Positions 11,872 to 24,806 of a DNA stretch of 64,000 nt are shown one piece after another (positions within the stretch are counted from its first letter, which is position 1; every line of letters starts with the position of its first letter). Source of the DNA: Rhizomucor pusillus (Eukaryota; Mucoromycota; Mucoromycetes; Mucorales; Lichtheimiaceae); NCBI GenBank assembly GCA_900175165.2, contig FWWN02000246.1:62001-126000 (forward strand), read 5' to 3'. Both the position numbers and the translations under genes were made by a program. Under the pieces are notes generated by a model. That model made no database searches, was not told the origin of the DNA, and saw nothing but the letters and a program-made list of their open reading frames with translations.

Positions 11872-13223
11872 CTTTTTCAAAACAAGTCTTCTGGAGCTCC
11901 AGAAGCTGCTCAACCAGCTCAAGGCCCTGGGTTCTGCAGAATTTCGATTTCTGGTGCGCTCCTGTACCACAACAATCATGTCATGGAACTTGAAGGAGCA
12001 GTTCGGCAGCCAAGGCATTAAGTCGATTTCAACTTGCATGGAACATTTAAAGAGCCTGATATGATTTTCTTTCCGCAGAGGAGCTGAACAGCAATCGCGT
12101 CACGAAAGCAAAAAAAAAAAAGATCTGCGTTCGGATTGCACTCGTTTGTCGTTTGCAGGATCCTCGTGCTTTTTTGGGCACAGAACTTCTGGAGTTCGTC
12201 GACTGCTGGGTAAGTTCAGCAATGGTGAACTTCCCATAAACTGGACTCTAATCACTCTTTACCTACTAGCCAATGAACGTCGGCCCCCACCTAGAGAGGT
12301 ATATCTCAACGAACAGTGCGCTTAAAAAGCTGCGAAAGAATGCTTTGAGAAGATACAGTACGAAAATAATGTCATGACTGTGAGTCCCCAATTTGCTCCG
12401 TTGCCAGAAGTACGGCAGATACTTCCTTCGAAGCAAGCGCAAGTCTACAAGACATGGGTCAAAACAGTGCAGGAGCATGAAGATGTCTGTAGTGCGTTCA
12501 AGGCCGTGTACCAGGCCCTGGATCCTTCTCGCGTCGCCGGCTTGCTAGAATGTGATGGGTTCACACTCAAACGGGAGCGAGGACGAAGTCTTCATAGACA
12601 CATCACGGTATACAGGACTCGAAGTGTCCCTCAATAAGCACGTGTTTCATATTGGATTTCCACTAACGATTAGCGCTCAGGAAACAAGCCATTTGGTGGG
12701 CAAAATATCTTTTGCGTTTGGGCCCAAATTACTGCACCTCTGCTGAATGTAATAATTGTTGTCCGATGTCAGTATATTTCTAACGTTCATGGATCCAGTA
12801 GTTAATAAGGTGCTCTTGGACCTTCTGGCCTCGCTGCTCCTGTCCACGGATTGGAACCAAGCTCCTTTCAGCGTCGGGTTTTATTGCATCCTTGAAAGTC
12901 ATAAACTGTGCTCTTCGAGAGTTTTAAGTCCCTCAGACTTCTGAAGCTGTCGCACCATTAGCTGATGTTGTTAGGACTGCCAAGGATTCTCAACTACGTA
13001 CTTAATGGACGTCTGTCAGAATTTTAACACTGTATGCTCGTAAAAATGGAACTTATCAATGTGGTAGCTCGGTCCAAATTACTAACCAGATAGAATACCG
13101 ACCTTTGTAGTTTGTGCACTTTGGTGGAAGCGTCGTGTCCATAATTTCTGATCGGGAGGCAAAGTGCAGGAAGAAACCGCCAAATTGACTGCCATTTTTT
13201 ATTCTATTAACAGCTAAAACGAG
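11872..13223. other. intergenic region with one coding-like stretch of unknown origin
   Basis: It lies between the divergent thaumatin-like and capping-protein genes. At 12374-12637 (plus) an open frame reads VSPQFAPLPEVRQILPSKQ and VYKTWVKTVQEHEDVCSAF. Immediately upstream, after a single TAA, the same frame gives KAAKECFEKIQYENNVM and, further up, PPPREVYLNEQCA. This looks more protein-like than random sequence and may be a gene remnant. I do not recognise it. The rest (12650-13200) shows nothing. Confidence 0.35.
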
Positions 13224-14313
13224 ATGGTAAGTCCGAGATGGACGTGTGAAATTCTTGACGATTCTGTGCGCAACATGGTCGGTAACATTTCAAGGGCACT
13301 AGGCGGAAGAATATGATTGTGCTTTGGATCTTATGCGTAGATTGCCTCCTCAAAATGTCGAGGACAATCTGAACAAGCTCTTGGACCTAGTCAATCCCGA
13401 CCTTGCCGATGAACTCTTATCCGCTATCGACCAGCCTCTTAAAGTACGACGCTGTGCAAAGACCGGGAAAGACTACTTAATATGTGACTATAACCGCGAT
13501 GGAGACTCGTACAGGTTAGAACAAGGTTTCTTTGAATGACCCGTCATGTCCGCGCGACCTTGAGATAATAATCGCAATTTTTGCTTGCTGCCAGGTCACC
13601 GTGGAGCAACGAATATGATCCTGAGCTGCCCGACGGCGCTGTCCCTTCACCAACGTTGCGTAAACTAGAAGTAGCAGCCAACGATGCTTTCGATACCTAC
13701 AGAGAAATGTACTACGAGGGTGGAGTCTCATCCGTGTATACGTTTGATATCGATGACAAATTTGCTGTTGTTGTCCTCATAAAAAAAGGTAAGATGGTTG
13801 TCTTTCTGGATATGATTACTAGTAAGTGACATTTCGCGCCGAATAGTTGGCGACGGCGTGCGACGCATGAAGGGAGCTTGGGATTCCATCCACGTCTTTG
13901 AGGTCCAGGAACGCGGTCGCAACGCACACTACAGACTCACATCTACCATTATGTTGTACATGATCACTAATGGCCAAGAACTCGGCAACGTGAATCTAAG
14001 CGGAAGCATGACTCGTCAGGTAAGCCCGCCCTGACTGCCTTTGTGGTATCAGTCAACTGGAACCCTGGTCTGAATTATCTAGGCCGAGCAAGACTTCCCT
14101 GTGGATGACCCATCGGCACATATTGCAAACATTGGTCGTATGGTGGAAGATATGGAGTTGAAGATGCGAAACTCGTTGCAGGAAGTCTACTTTGGAAAGA
14201 CCAAAGACATTGTAAACGACTTGAGAAGTCTGGGTTCTTTGGAGGAATCTCGGCAGCAAGCCAAGATCCAGCAGGAGCTTGTAGGACGACTTATGGAAAG
14301 AAGTGCCCGTTGA
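13224..14313 (+). CDS. CAP2: F-actin capping protein subunit beta
   Basis: The beta subunit forms, with alpha, the heterodimer that caps actin barbed ends at cortical patches. Five exons: 13224-13226 (ATG only), 13303-13514, 13595-13788, 13847-14019 and 14083-14313. The product opens with [17 protein letters not shown], and contains [89 protein letters not shown], and [20 protein letters not shown] then [18 protein letters not shown], the complete family order. Length (about 270 residues) matches the family. The C-terminal tentacle ([11 protein letters not shown]) is present. The first coding exon is just the start codon, so the ATG depends on correct splicing of a 76-nt intron. Confidence 0.95.
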
Positions 14314-14801
14314 TAAGATATCCCAATAAAAATCTCGGCAGATGATGCCTTGTATGAGAGCGTACAATCCGTTTAGCATAAGCTCCTGCCAGACCTAAAC
14401 AGTGGGCAGCAGGCTAAGACCATTTTGTTAGCAATGAATGGTACACTAGACTGCTCGTACGATTAAAAATACGTTTATCCGCGAGAAAGCTCACAGTTAG
14501 GGGTCTCTAGAACATACTGCTATGCCTACAACAGACAGCCGTAAATTTGTTTTCTGATTTTCGAGACAGTTATTAAATAGACATACATTTCTCTCGGCTG
14601 CAAACGGGCTCATATCACAGCTTGCGAAATGCTGAAGCTGCAGGAGGACGTTGAGCAACAAGTTGGTGCGCGAGACTTCCATCCAAGTACGCTTCCAAGT
14701 GACGTGTCCGAACGACTGTGCGCAATGGCAGCAAGTCTTTAAAGTCAGCAATGAATAGAAGGCACTTGCCGGGCCGAAGAGGAGAAGTGGGTTTAACCAG
14801 T
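14314..14801. other. intergenic, contains 5' region of the lectin gene
   Basis: 488 bp between tandem plus-strand genes. A minus-strand open frame over 14497-14832 has no family resemblance. Nothing else was seen. Confidence 0.45.
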
Positions 14802-16190
14802 ATGCGTCTGTTGCTTGCAGCTGTTTTGGCACTGCTGTCCGTCGCCTCGACGGTGGTGGCTATAGCCACTGTGCCGCTACGAACACACTCCATCTCGATG
14901 CCCTATATTGGTAGGTTCAAATGCTTGTTGTACCTGAACGCCGACGAAGAGAGTAACCGAACAAAAGACGACGAGCTTCAAAACCGCTGGTTTGACTTTG
15001 GAGGAAGCACTATTATCAATACCAACCGTCATATCCGTCTGACTAACAACAGACAGTCTCAACAAGGTTATTTGTGGTCTCGTTTGGTAATGATTCCGAT
15101 AGATGCGATCACACGCGCGTGTATTGATGAAAACTGACGCGAACATCACCAGCCTTTAACCGCTTCCAACTTTGAAATCGAGTTTGAATTCAAAGTCTCG
15201 GGTCAATCAGGACATCTCTTTGGCGATGGAATGGCACGTAAGTACACACGAGCGTTATTTGGTTATTAGCGGACTCCATGCTAACTCGTGCTTTGCAGTC
15301 TGGTTAACGAAGCAACGAGCGACAATTGGCCCCGTTTTCGGCTCAGTGGATCGATTTGAAGGCCTCGGTGTATTCTTCGATACTTACGACAATGAGAGAG
15401 CTCGCGTAAGAAAAATCCTACTCCCCGTCCTTGTGAAAATCAAATCCTAAATTAGCATGTAGCAACACACTTTCCCGTACATTTCCAGTATGCTTGGCGA
15501 TGGACATCGATCTTATGACAATGATAAGGATGGTAGCACCACCGAACTTGCTGGATGCGAAGTTAGTCGATACATATGGTTGTGTGTTTCCGACGGACAC
15601 TTACAGTTCCTTTGGATAGGCCAATTTCCGATCCAAGACTTTCCCCACACGTGCCAAGTTGACTTACTACAAGAGCAACTATTTGCAGCTGGATGTTATC
15701 TGGCGCGAAGAAGATGAATGGGATCAGTGCTTCAAGGTAAGTGAATAGCATCGTGCAAATTTTACTAGGAATCCATATTTAACACTGCTGGCACGACTAG
15801 GTTCACAATGTGGAATTGCCTGATCAAATTTACCTCGGTTTCACAGCACATACCGGTGAAGTTACTGGTAAGATGACTGTAAGGTATTATTTTGGTAATT
15901 CTCACCTGACCTGGCTTCCAGATAACCACGATGTCATCAGCGTCACGACAAAGACTTTGATTCCAAAGCCTAAAGAGGCAGCACCGGTAAAAGAACCTAC
16001 TGATTAAAGAAGCAAGCAATCAGAGCCTAATGAGCATTTTGCCATATAGATGAAGCAGCAAACAAAATCCAAGAGCTCTGGAGGTTTCTTCTCCTTCTTA
16101 TTCAAGTTGCTGGCGGCTGGTGCACTCGTTGGAGTACTTTTTGTTGCATATCGCATTTACGATAAGAACAATGCCATGAAGCGATTCTAA
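14802..16190 (+). CDS. L-type lectin cargo receptor (VIP36/Emp47-like)
   Basis: These type I membrane lectins bind high-mannose glycans and cycle between ER and Golgi. The start at 14802 gives a signal peptide (MRLLLAAVLALLSVASTVVA). Conserved blocks follow in order: LRTHSISMPYI, LQNRWFDFGGSTIINTNRHI, NFEIEFEFKVSGQ, GDGMALWLTKQR, GLGVFFDTYDNERA (Ca2+/sugar site), FPYISSMLGDGHRSYDND, FPTRAKLTYYKSNYLQLDV, and LPDQIYLGFTAHTGEV with TKTLIP. A final exon read from 16050 (intron starting GTAAAA, branch CTAAT) supplies a transmembrane helix (FKLLAAGALVGVLFVAYRIY) and the cytosolic end NAMKRF. About eight introns. The donor after GCE at about 15560 is weak and the loop before FPTRAK looks a few residues short, so that junction is the least certain. 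Confidence 0.88.
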
Positions 16191-16522
16191 AGAAAATAAA
16201 ATACATATTTTTTCCATGAAGCGCATTTTGAAGACTTTCGAGTGGGTACGACCTGTGAAGGCAGGTTGAATTTCGTACTCAGACGAGCTCCCGGCGGTTA
16301 CTATAGCGAATGCTGGCTGCAACATGGCCTCCTCCTCTTTATTCGAAGGTACGCATCCGATTATATACTAGAGGTTCATCCATCCAATACGTCCATCGAC
16401 GAGTGCTACTGTTTGAGCATACGAAGTTTGTTCGAGTACCGGGGTCGATTTAAAAGTTGGATGGATGAACGGATAGTATCCTGGCAACGAGCAGTTTTTA
16501 ACGAATTTGGATGTAGGCCAAC
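16191..16522. other. intergenic, promoter side of the uS7 gene
   Basis: It contains the lectin 3' end (an A-rich AATAAAATAC just past the stop) and the upstream region of the ribosomal protein gene. No gene is seen. Confidence 0.45.
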
Positions 16523-17826
<1,304 letters not shown>

Positions 17827-20671
17827 ATGTCCAAAGCAGTTTCGCCGCAACCTAGCACTGCCTCCTACAACAGCATAGATGAAATTGACTTTGAAGAAGA
17901 GCCTGTCGACACTGGACTCATCCGCTGTGTCTGCGATTCCTCAGAAGACGACGGCTTCACCATTCAGTGCGAACGATGCCTTGTCTGGCAACATGCATAC
18001 TGTGTCAAGATTAGTCAGCACAATATACCCGATCACTACTTGTGCGATCAATGCGAGAACAAGCTAAAGAAATTAGCTGCCTCCGGAGACTTTCGAGCGC
18101 ACGTTGCAGGTTTTATGCGAGGCATGGAAATCAACAACCTTGGAATGATTAGCAAAGGAAAACAAAGAGCACGATCAGAATCTACCAAGGGTATCGACAC
18201 CGACAAAGCCAACTTTGCTGACGTTGGGGACGAAGACATGGAATTAGACGACGACCTAAAGTCACCAGCGCCTGGACGGCCTACTCAACAGTACCGTAAA
18301 AATACAGTTGGACGTCCTCCTTCACGGAAACCGAAGTTGTCAAAGCGAATTTCCATGCCTAAACGATCAATGCAAGACATTCAGGCAGCTGACAGTTCAC
18401 TGTTGCGGCGGAGGAATGCGTCAAGGCCGGGCAGGAAACGAAAGCAATCTTCTGGCGAATACCAGCACACAGAATCTACCTATGTTCGCAGCGAGTATGC
18501 TTACAAAGTATTTGAAGACACTATCGAGCGATGGAAAATGATCATGAACAGGCGGAAAGACGTGAACGGATCAAAATCTGGAATGGAGATCCCTTTCCTT
18601 GTAGCAATGAACGACGGCATACCTTCGCCCAATCCGGATATTTCTACTCGACAGTTGCCTTCAGAGTTACAGCAAGGGGCATACAGCAAATCCGACAACA
18701 AAAGTGTGCGCAAAGGAGTGTTTGCGGATACTTTCATACCGGCCAACCAATTTTTAACAGAAATTACTGGCGATATAATCCTCAAATCTGAATACAAGTT
18801 TGACCCTCGGAACGATTTCGTAATGCTTGGAACACCCCGATCACATGTCTTTTTCTATCCAACGATTGATCTTTGCGTTGATGCGCGTTCTCGAGGGAAC
18901 GATGCTCGTTTTGTGAGACGGTCATGCCATCCAAACGCAGAGCTGCGGGGAATCCTCGTACCAAATGCTGCTAAAGACCATACTGTCCATCTTGGCTTGT
19001 TTACAAAGAGCGATATCCAAAAAGGTCAGGAAATTACGATTGGATGGGGCTGGCAAAGAGGGCATATCAGCTGGATGAAAAACCTCGAATGGCATAATCT
19101 GGGACGTCCAACGGAAGGCCACCACGTCGTTGATGAGGAAGACGAGCGCAGCAAACGTCTGGCAACAGGAGATATGTTGGAATGCTTGCACGAAGAATTC
19201 GGTGACTGTGCTTGCAAAGACAGCAAAGCATGCTTTATCTATTACCTTGACAAGGAACAAGAAAGTGAAGGTGGTCTTGGCCGGACTACATACTCTGTTC
19301 CAAAGACTCCAGCGAAACGGAATTGGTGGAAAGCAGAACTTGGCACGTCAGACAACGATCAATCTGATGGTAGCGAGGAGAAGCAGAGCAAACGGCAATC
19401 CATAGATGCCAAAGTATTCCAAACTAAAGGTACGCGAACTAGATGTCATGCAGATTTCTTTTAATACAATGCTAAAAATTTTAACTTTATTAGATACGCT
19501 TGCTCCAGCATCGCGGCAAAGTATTGTATCTGCTGTCAAGGATCTGAGCGCCAATGGACCCGCAGATTCTGCAGACGAAAATGTGGACATCGACATAATA
19601 TCGACTTCGCCTGTAGTTGGCAGCCCAGTGATATCTGCACCTGCCGCTTTGAACGATGGAGACAACGAGGAAGATCTGGATATCGATGGCGACGATATTG
19701 ATGTAGGACAGGAGAATATGGAGACTACCGCTGCGGTTACTGGACAAGACTCGAATGGATCATCATTGAAAGATGTAAAGGCCCTTTCGACAAAGGAACC
19801 GGCAAAACTTCCATGCAAAAAGAATTGGATGAGAGCGTATTTAAAGCAGGTCGAAAATGTGGATACAGCAAACGAATCTTCGTCGCCGAGTAAGTTGACA
19901 AGGAAAATTTTGAAGAGCGTACAAAAACTAACTGCATTGTTATCAGACGAAGACTCTTCTTCGACTCGACTACCATCGGAAAAGAAGGAGGATATTGCAA
20001 ACGTCGAAGTGGAGCGTGAAAGTAAACCTGAACCGAGCATACAGGTCGATGCAGTCAAGAAGGAAGAGCAGGTTGATCAAACTGGCAAGCTCGATGTTGA
20101 CTCCTCGGATTCAACATCGATCAAGGTCGAGAAATCTGAAACTGTAATTATCGCTCCTCCTGCTACTTCTGCCTCACAACAGCCTTCCGCAAATGGACCT
20201 TCAGGACCATCGATACAGATGGAAGCGCCGTCTCAGCTACCAAATACAGAGGATATTGACGAAGGAGAAATGAGCGATGCAAGTTCGGCCTCAACTATTC
20301 CTCTTGACGATCTAAGCTATCAAGGACCTTCTGCAAAGGCAGAGTCCGCACCCAAAGAGCCGGCAGACATGCAAGTCGACGAGGATAGCAACACAAAGGA
20401 CTCTGAGGAGAAAACCGAAAAACCAGAGGAAGCGACTACACAGCAAGAAGCAGCAGCTAACAGCAAACAGCCGGCTGCAAGTGCAAGCGATGCAGAGCAG
20501 TCCAAACCTACCAAAGTGAAGCTTTCTCTGCAAGAATATCTCTCTCGGCGGGCTGCCGGGCAATCCGTAGCGAACGATTCTGCTGGTGAACGCCAACAAA
20601 AGCCGAACGAAAACAAGGAGCCATCAATTAACGGACCTGACAGCAGCAAGCTTTCGGAAACGACAGCGTGA
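17827..20671 (+). CDS. PHD and SET domain protein, Set3/MLL5-like
   Basis: Set3-type proteins bind H3K4-methylated histones through the PHD finger and scaffold a histone deacetylase complex. The start is MSKAVSPQPSTAS at 17827. A PHD finger lies at about residues 33-80 (CVCDSSEDDGF, CERCLVWQHAYCV, YLCDQC). After a basic linker, the SET region at about 295-430 includes GVFADTFIPANQFLTEITGD, FVRRSCHPNAELRG and KGQEITIGWGWQRG. The SET core lacks the canonical NHSC and catalytic Tyr, so it is probably non-catalytic, as known for Set3/MLL5. An intron at 19430-19493 joins an acidic Ser/Glu-rich tail with the conserved KKNWMRAYLKQ, and KVKLSLQEYLSRRAAG near the end. A second intron at 19890-19946 (57 nt, in frame) is probable. 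Total about 920 residues. Confidence 0.85.
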
Positions 20672-20821
20672 AATGATACCCCATCCTACTTGTACAGTGC
20701 GTGCCACTTTTTCTTTAGTTATTTCTTCTTTTCTTTTCCCTTTTTCTCCGTGCTTTAACCCCTCCCCCCAAGAAATCTTTGTAAATAAGTTTTTATTCTC
20801 GATGCGTGCCTCCTTTGTGTG

Positions 20822-20829
20822 TATAAAAG
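20822..20829 (+). promoter_or_regulatory. TATA box of the CDKN3-like phosphatase gene
   Basis: TATAAAAG lies 177 bp upstream of the ATG at 20999. A short upstream open frame at 20882-20905 (ATG to TGA, 7 codons) falls between it and the main start and may damp translation. Confidence 0.5.
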
Positions 20830-20998
20830 CAGGGTGGAAGTCACCTATCTACTCTTGTAACTTTTGATATCTCTTCTCTGAATGTGGAAACCGATGGCAA
20901 CGTGATAACACGTTTCGTTGTTCCCAATCGCAATCGAGAGGGTTTCTGGGATTCAGTTCCACTTCGTCTCCGCAACAAACATCGTTCTTGTGCTACCA

Positions 20999-22311
20999 AT
21001 GTCTTCTGCATATTTATCAGTTGCAATAATGGAAGAAAATAGTAGCGCCAACGCCAGCAGCATCACTCCTCCTCCTTCATCAAATTCGTCCGGCAATCTA
21101 ACAGTACACTCCTCCTTGACGACCGCCAACATTGCCTCACTGCCCCGTATGGCACCAAAGACGTCCATTAGCCACCCCATCAAGTATGTCTGATCTATTG
21201 ATGGGCAATGAAAGTTTTCATTGACGGCTAAATTGAAAAAAAAAAGCATCAGCTGGATCTTGCCATCAGAGTACTTGCCTTTATTATCCTACTGCGAGCT
21301 GCCGGACGAGATCGATTTATACGACTTGACAGATCCTGTTCTTGAGCACCGCTTAGCGCCCCATTTGGCGGAAGCGCAAAAAGCAGTAGCAGCGAATTGT
21401 TCCGTTGTGCACGGGAATCTGGCTCTAAGCTCTTGTCCTGGCAAGAAAGTGCGCCTGACGGGCCCTAGTCGAGGGAGAGCAGCCATCGATCGCGAGCTGG
21501 ATATGGACTTCTCACGGATGCAATCGTTTGGTATCACAACTGTCGTTTGGTAAACACTGGCTTTTTATACATATGGATATCGCACAGGATGATTAAAGTC
21601 GCCTCTTCCTTGCAGTTGCCTGAACGATGCAGAGCTGGACTATCTCGGTGCATCGTGGCCAAAATACTCCGAGGCAGCTGCGCAGGCTGGCATGGACGTC
21701 ATTCGAGTGCCAATGATAGAAGGCAGTTGTCCAGATACGCTGGAGGAGATCGATGCTGCGATCGATGCCGTCAATGCCAAAATCCATAGAGGCGAAAACG
21801 TGCTTACGCACTGCAGAGGCGGTAAATATGACGACGATCGATAATTACATTCTCGACTGACAATGCTTATTCCTTTCGCATAATAATAATAGGTGTTGGA
21901 AGAGCTGGATTGTTTGCGTGTTGTTGGCTACTAAAGAATCTATATTGTTTGTCTGCTGAGCGGGCTATTAGATACGTGCGGATACGACGCAGTCCAAAAG
22001 CCATCGAGACGATGCGCCAAGCTGAATACGTTATACGTTACTCCCAATATGTTGGCAAGATCTTGGAACAGCCGCAACTGTTGCGACCGATACCAATCGG
22101 CGGCGAGGTTTCTACTACTATTATCCACTCTACAACTAATACCCCCACCAAGAATTCTTCTATCACTACTACTACTACATCTTCAACCTTGTCAAAACCA
22201 TTGCTCATGCATCACACCGACTTTCGGCTTAGGATACCTTCTTTGTCGGATATCTCCAGGCTGGAACAGTCAATGCGGGATCCAGATAGAGACAAAGATA
22301 TTTTGTCATAG
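20999..22311 (+). CDS. CDKN3-like dual-specificity protein phosphatase
   Basis: The catalytic signature HCRGGVGRAG (the Cys-x5-Arg P-loop) is preceded by the family context. Exon 1 from ATG 20999 (MSSAYLSVAIMEE) has a Ser/Asn-rich leader ending SHPI; it splices to NISWILPSEYLPLLSYCELP. Next come RMQSFGITTVVC, CLNDAELDYLGASWP, DVIRVPMIEGSCPDTLEEID, then ENVLTHCRGG and VGRAGLFACCWLLKNL, with RAIRYVRIRRSPKAIET typical of CDKN3/KAP-type enzymes. Three introns start at about 21184, 21552 and 21821. The tail after GKILEQ is a Thr-rich low-complexity region and a unique end DPDRDKDILS. It probably dephosphorylates CDK-type or other phosphoproteins; the substrate is not visible from sequence. Confidence 0.8.
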
Positions 22312-22506
22312 CACATGCATCTAATGTAAATATAGCCTGCAAAAGAAAGAAGCATCGTTGCTGTCCATGTGTACTGGGCGTTGCAATACGTCTTGAAAGA
22401 ATTTGGACATGTCGGGAAATTGTTGAATTTGACAGCTGTCTTCATTTCTAATCAACGCAACGCGTGCCGATTAGACTTTGTATTTCCTTATCCTCGATCG
22501 ATAGCT

Positions 22507-23304
22507 ATGCGCGAACTCCAACTCAACACCGATTCTTCAATGACAAAGGAGGCATTCTACCCCGATCTCAAAGATGAAATCAAGGCGATCGTAGAAGGAC
22601 AAAGATACTGGGTACAGTTTAGCCTGATAAGCCGGACAAAAAGAAAGAATGGCTGATAAACGATGGAAATGAAGGTCACGAATCTCGCCAATGCATCTGC
22701 AGTCATATACCACGGTTTACGATTGCTCGAACATTTCCAAAAGAAACCGATCAACTGGGTGGGCTTTTACATTGTCAATCCTCAAGATGCCAACAAACTC
22801 ATCTTGGGCCCCTTCCAGGGCAAGGTAAAGCAAACAGAACAGAGGGGGGAAATAAGGGATTATATATGTATAAAGAAAGCAAGGAGTGTGCAACAAAAAG
22901 AGCAGGGGCGTTGGTAAATGAAATGAAAATAAAATGCCCATCATCATTGAATCCGGTACTTTTGATAGGTGGCATGCACAGAAATTGCATTTGGAAAAGG
23001 TGTATGCGGTACCGGCGCTGCGACCCGCCAGACCCAAGTCATCAAGGATGTGCACCAGTTTCCCGGACACATTGCGTGCGACTCTGCTTCCAAATCTGAA
23101 ATAGTCGTGCCCATGATATACAACGATGTAAGTTCTATTATTTAACGATAGGTTTGGTACCAATTATCTTACGAGTTGCAATAGAAAGTCATTGGTGTGC
23201 TGGACATTGACTGCGAAGAGACGGAAGGATTTGATGAGACTGACCGGATCGGCCTGGAGGCAATCGTATCTATTCTCATTGACAGCTGTGAATGGCCATA
23301 TTGA
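22507..23304 (+). CDS. free methionine-R-sulfoxide reductase (GAF domain)
   Basis: fRMsr reduces free L-methionine-(R)-sulfoxide, an oxidative-stress repair step in the cytosol. The start at 22507 gives MRELQLNTDSSMTKEAFYPD; an internal ATG 11 codons later is an alternative. Exon junctions follow RYW, FQGK and IYND. The GAF domain contains NASAVIYHGLRLLEHF, INWVGFYIV, LGPFQGKVACTEIAFGKGVC, DVHQFPGHIACDSASKSEIV and KVIGVLDIDCEETEGFDETD, ending SCEWPY. The three family cysteines (VAC, GVC, IAC) are all present, so the disulfide catalytic cycle is intact. About 185 residues, typical of yeast YKL069W-type proteins. Three introns. Confidence 0.93.
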
Positions 23305-23582
23305 GATTAAAAGCATTAAGAAAGGGGTTATTTATGTGTCTCTATTTTCTTGTTCCTTTTCTATTGATATCTCCCTTCTTTTGAACAACGTTCTCTTCTT
23401 ATTTTCCATTTCTTTTTTTTTTCATTTGTGTACTCAAACAAGGTTAACGTAGCCTCCTGCCAGTCTTTTCATATAATCGGTATGGCATCGGAATTTGTGG
23501 GGAAAGTAAACGCAAGGATTCTGGCTTAACGTAGGCGCGCGCGCGTTTCTTGCTGGATAGGGAAAACCAGCTGCTGTTTTCC
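23305..23582. other. intergenic, T/C-rich
   Basis: It contains a pyrimidine-rich stretch at 23336-23425 and a GCGCGCGC run at 23536-23545, upstream of the Bni4-like ATG. No gene is seen. Confidence 0.4.
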
Positions 23583-24806
23583 ATGTCCAGGTCGTCGATG
23601 CATAAGACTCATCAACGCAACAACAAAGTATGGGCGGCGCGGCGTAATAGCAACAGCAGCAACACCGTGATAATATCTAATGTGGACGAGGCTATTTCCC
23701 CCAACTTCGCAGAACCTCGATGCAGCAGCAACAGCAAGATACTGAGCGAGAAGTCGTCGTCGCTTGCAACCATGTACCGCCTAAAACAACAGGTGTCCGC
23801 GCCGCCGCGACATTCTCCTCGCAAATCCAAGACGTACACGCCACAGTTGGCGGATATCGATAGTATTCGAGAGTCGACCAATGCTGCTGCCACTGAAGAT
23901 GCATGGGAAGCTGCATTGCCGCTGCTGGATTATCAGACTTCCTCCTCCTTGCTTCCCACTTTGTTTTGTTCCTCCTCCTCCTCCATGACTCTTCCTTCAC
24001 CTTCGAGCCCTAGACCGGAGTCAGTCTTGCTGGCTGCTGCTGCTGCTGCCACTGCGTCCTCTTCTTCTCTACCGTCCTTGCCTTTTTCCTCGACACAGCA
24101 GTTCGAGCTGCCTCCGCATCCTCTAGATCCACCATCATCGAATACGCCTCGGCCTTCGCCCTCCACACGGTTAAAAAACGCCTTTCGACGCCTTAGTATG
24201 CAGGAAGTGGTGCCTAGCAGGAGCTCTTCCTTGGCTGAAAAGATAAAGGGCAAATTCCAGCCAAAGCCTGCATCGACAGCAGCAGCAGCAGGTATGAAGC
24301 GGTCAACGTCCTTGTCATCCATCTCTTCGTCGTGGTCTTCTCGGTTTTCTCCCAATAAGTCAACAAACCGCAAATCATCAACCGGCAGCAGCAGCAACGC
24401 CACTGTCTCTCCTTTGGAGTCTGACATGCAGGTTCATGAAAGCAAGTATTTTTTTTTTTTTTTTTAGCTCGACGTCGGGCTTGCATCGTTCGCCCCATCT
24501 CCTACATGTAGTCTAATAAATCGTGTAGGTCTCTCTCTGGATAACAAGGCACAACGCCAACACCAACAGCAGCCGAATATTATTATGTCAGATCGACGCC
24601 CGTCTGTTGTCCGGTTTGCGCCGCTTGTTTCAATCAAAGAAACATTCTCAAGGCACGAATACGATCGTGGATGTGATCCAGATGCGGCCTGCACGCGTTT
24701 GACTTCAGCCATGGTACAGCGGATCAAGGATGAATTGAACTTTTACAAGCTTCAAGAGATGCATGTGCATGAACAGAGCCGTGTTTATACCCATTTCTTT
24801 CTATAG
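23583..24806 (+). CDS. Bni4-like PP1-targeting protein (C-terminal domain conserved)
   Basis: The N-terminal 285 residues are disordered, Ser/Ala/Pro-rich with poly-Ser, poly-Ala and HSPRKSK-type basic clusters, and no domain. The C-terminus is a conserved fungal module: SVVRFAPLVSIKETFSRHEY, DPDAACTRLTSAMVQRIKDE, LNFYKLQEMHVHE and SRVYTHFFL. In yeast Bni4 the same end carries an RVxF-type PP1 (Glc7) docking motif and links chitin synthase to septins; VVRF is the matching site here. The intron 24442-24528 uses a GC donor (GCAAGT) and has a poly-T run of about 18. An alternative pair keeping frame (GTTCAT donor with a CAAG acceptor) is weaker. The start at 23583 (MSRSSMHKTHQ) is the first ATG. 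Orthology rests on the last 70 residues only. Confidence 0.7.
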
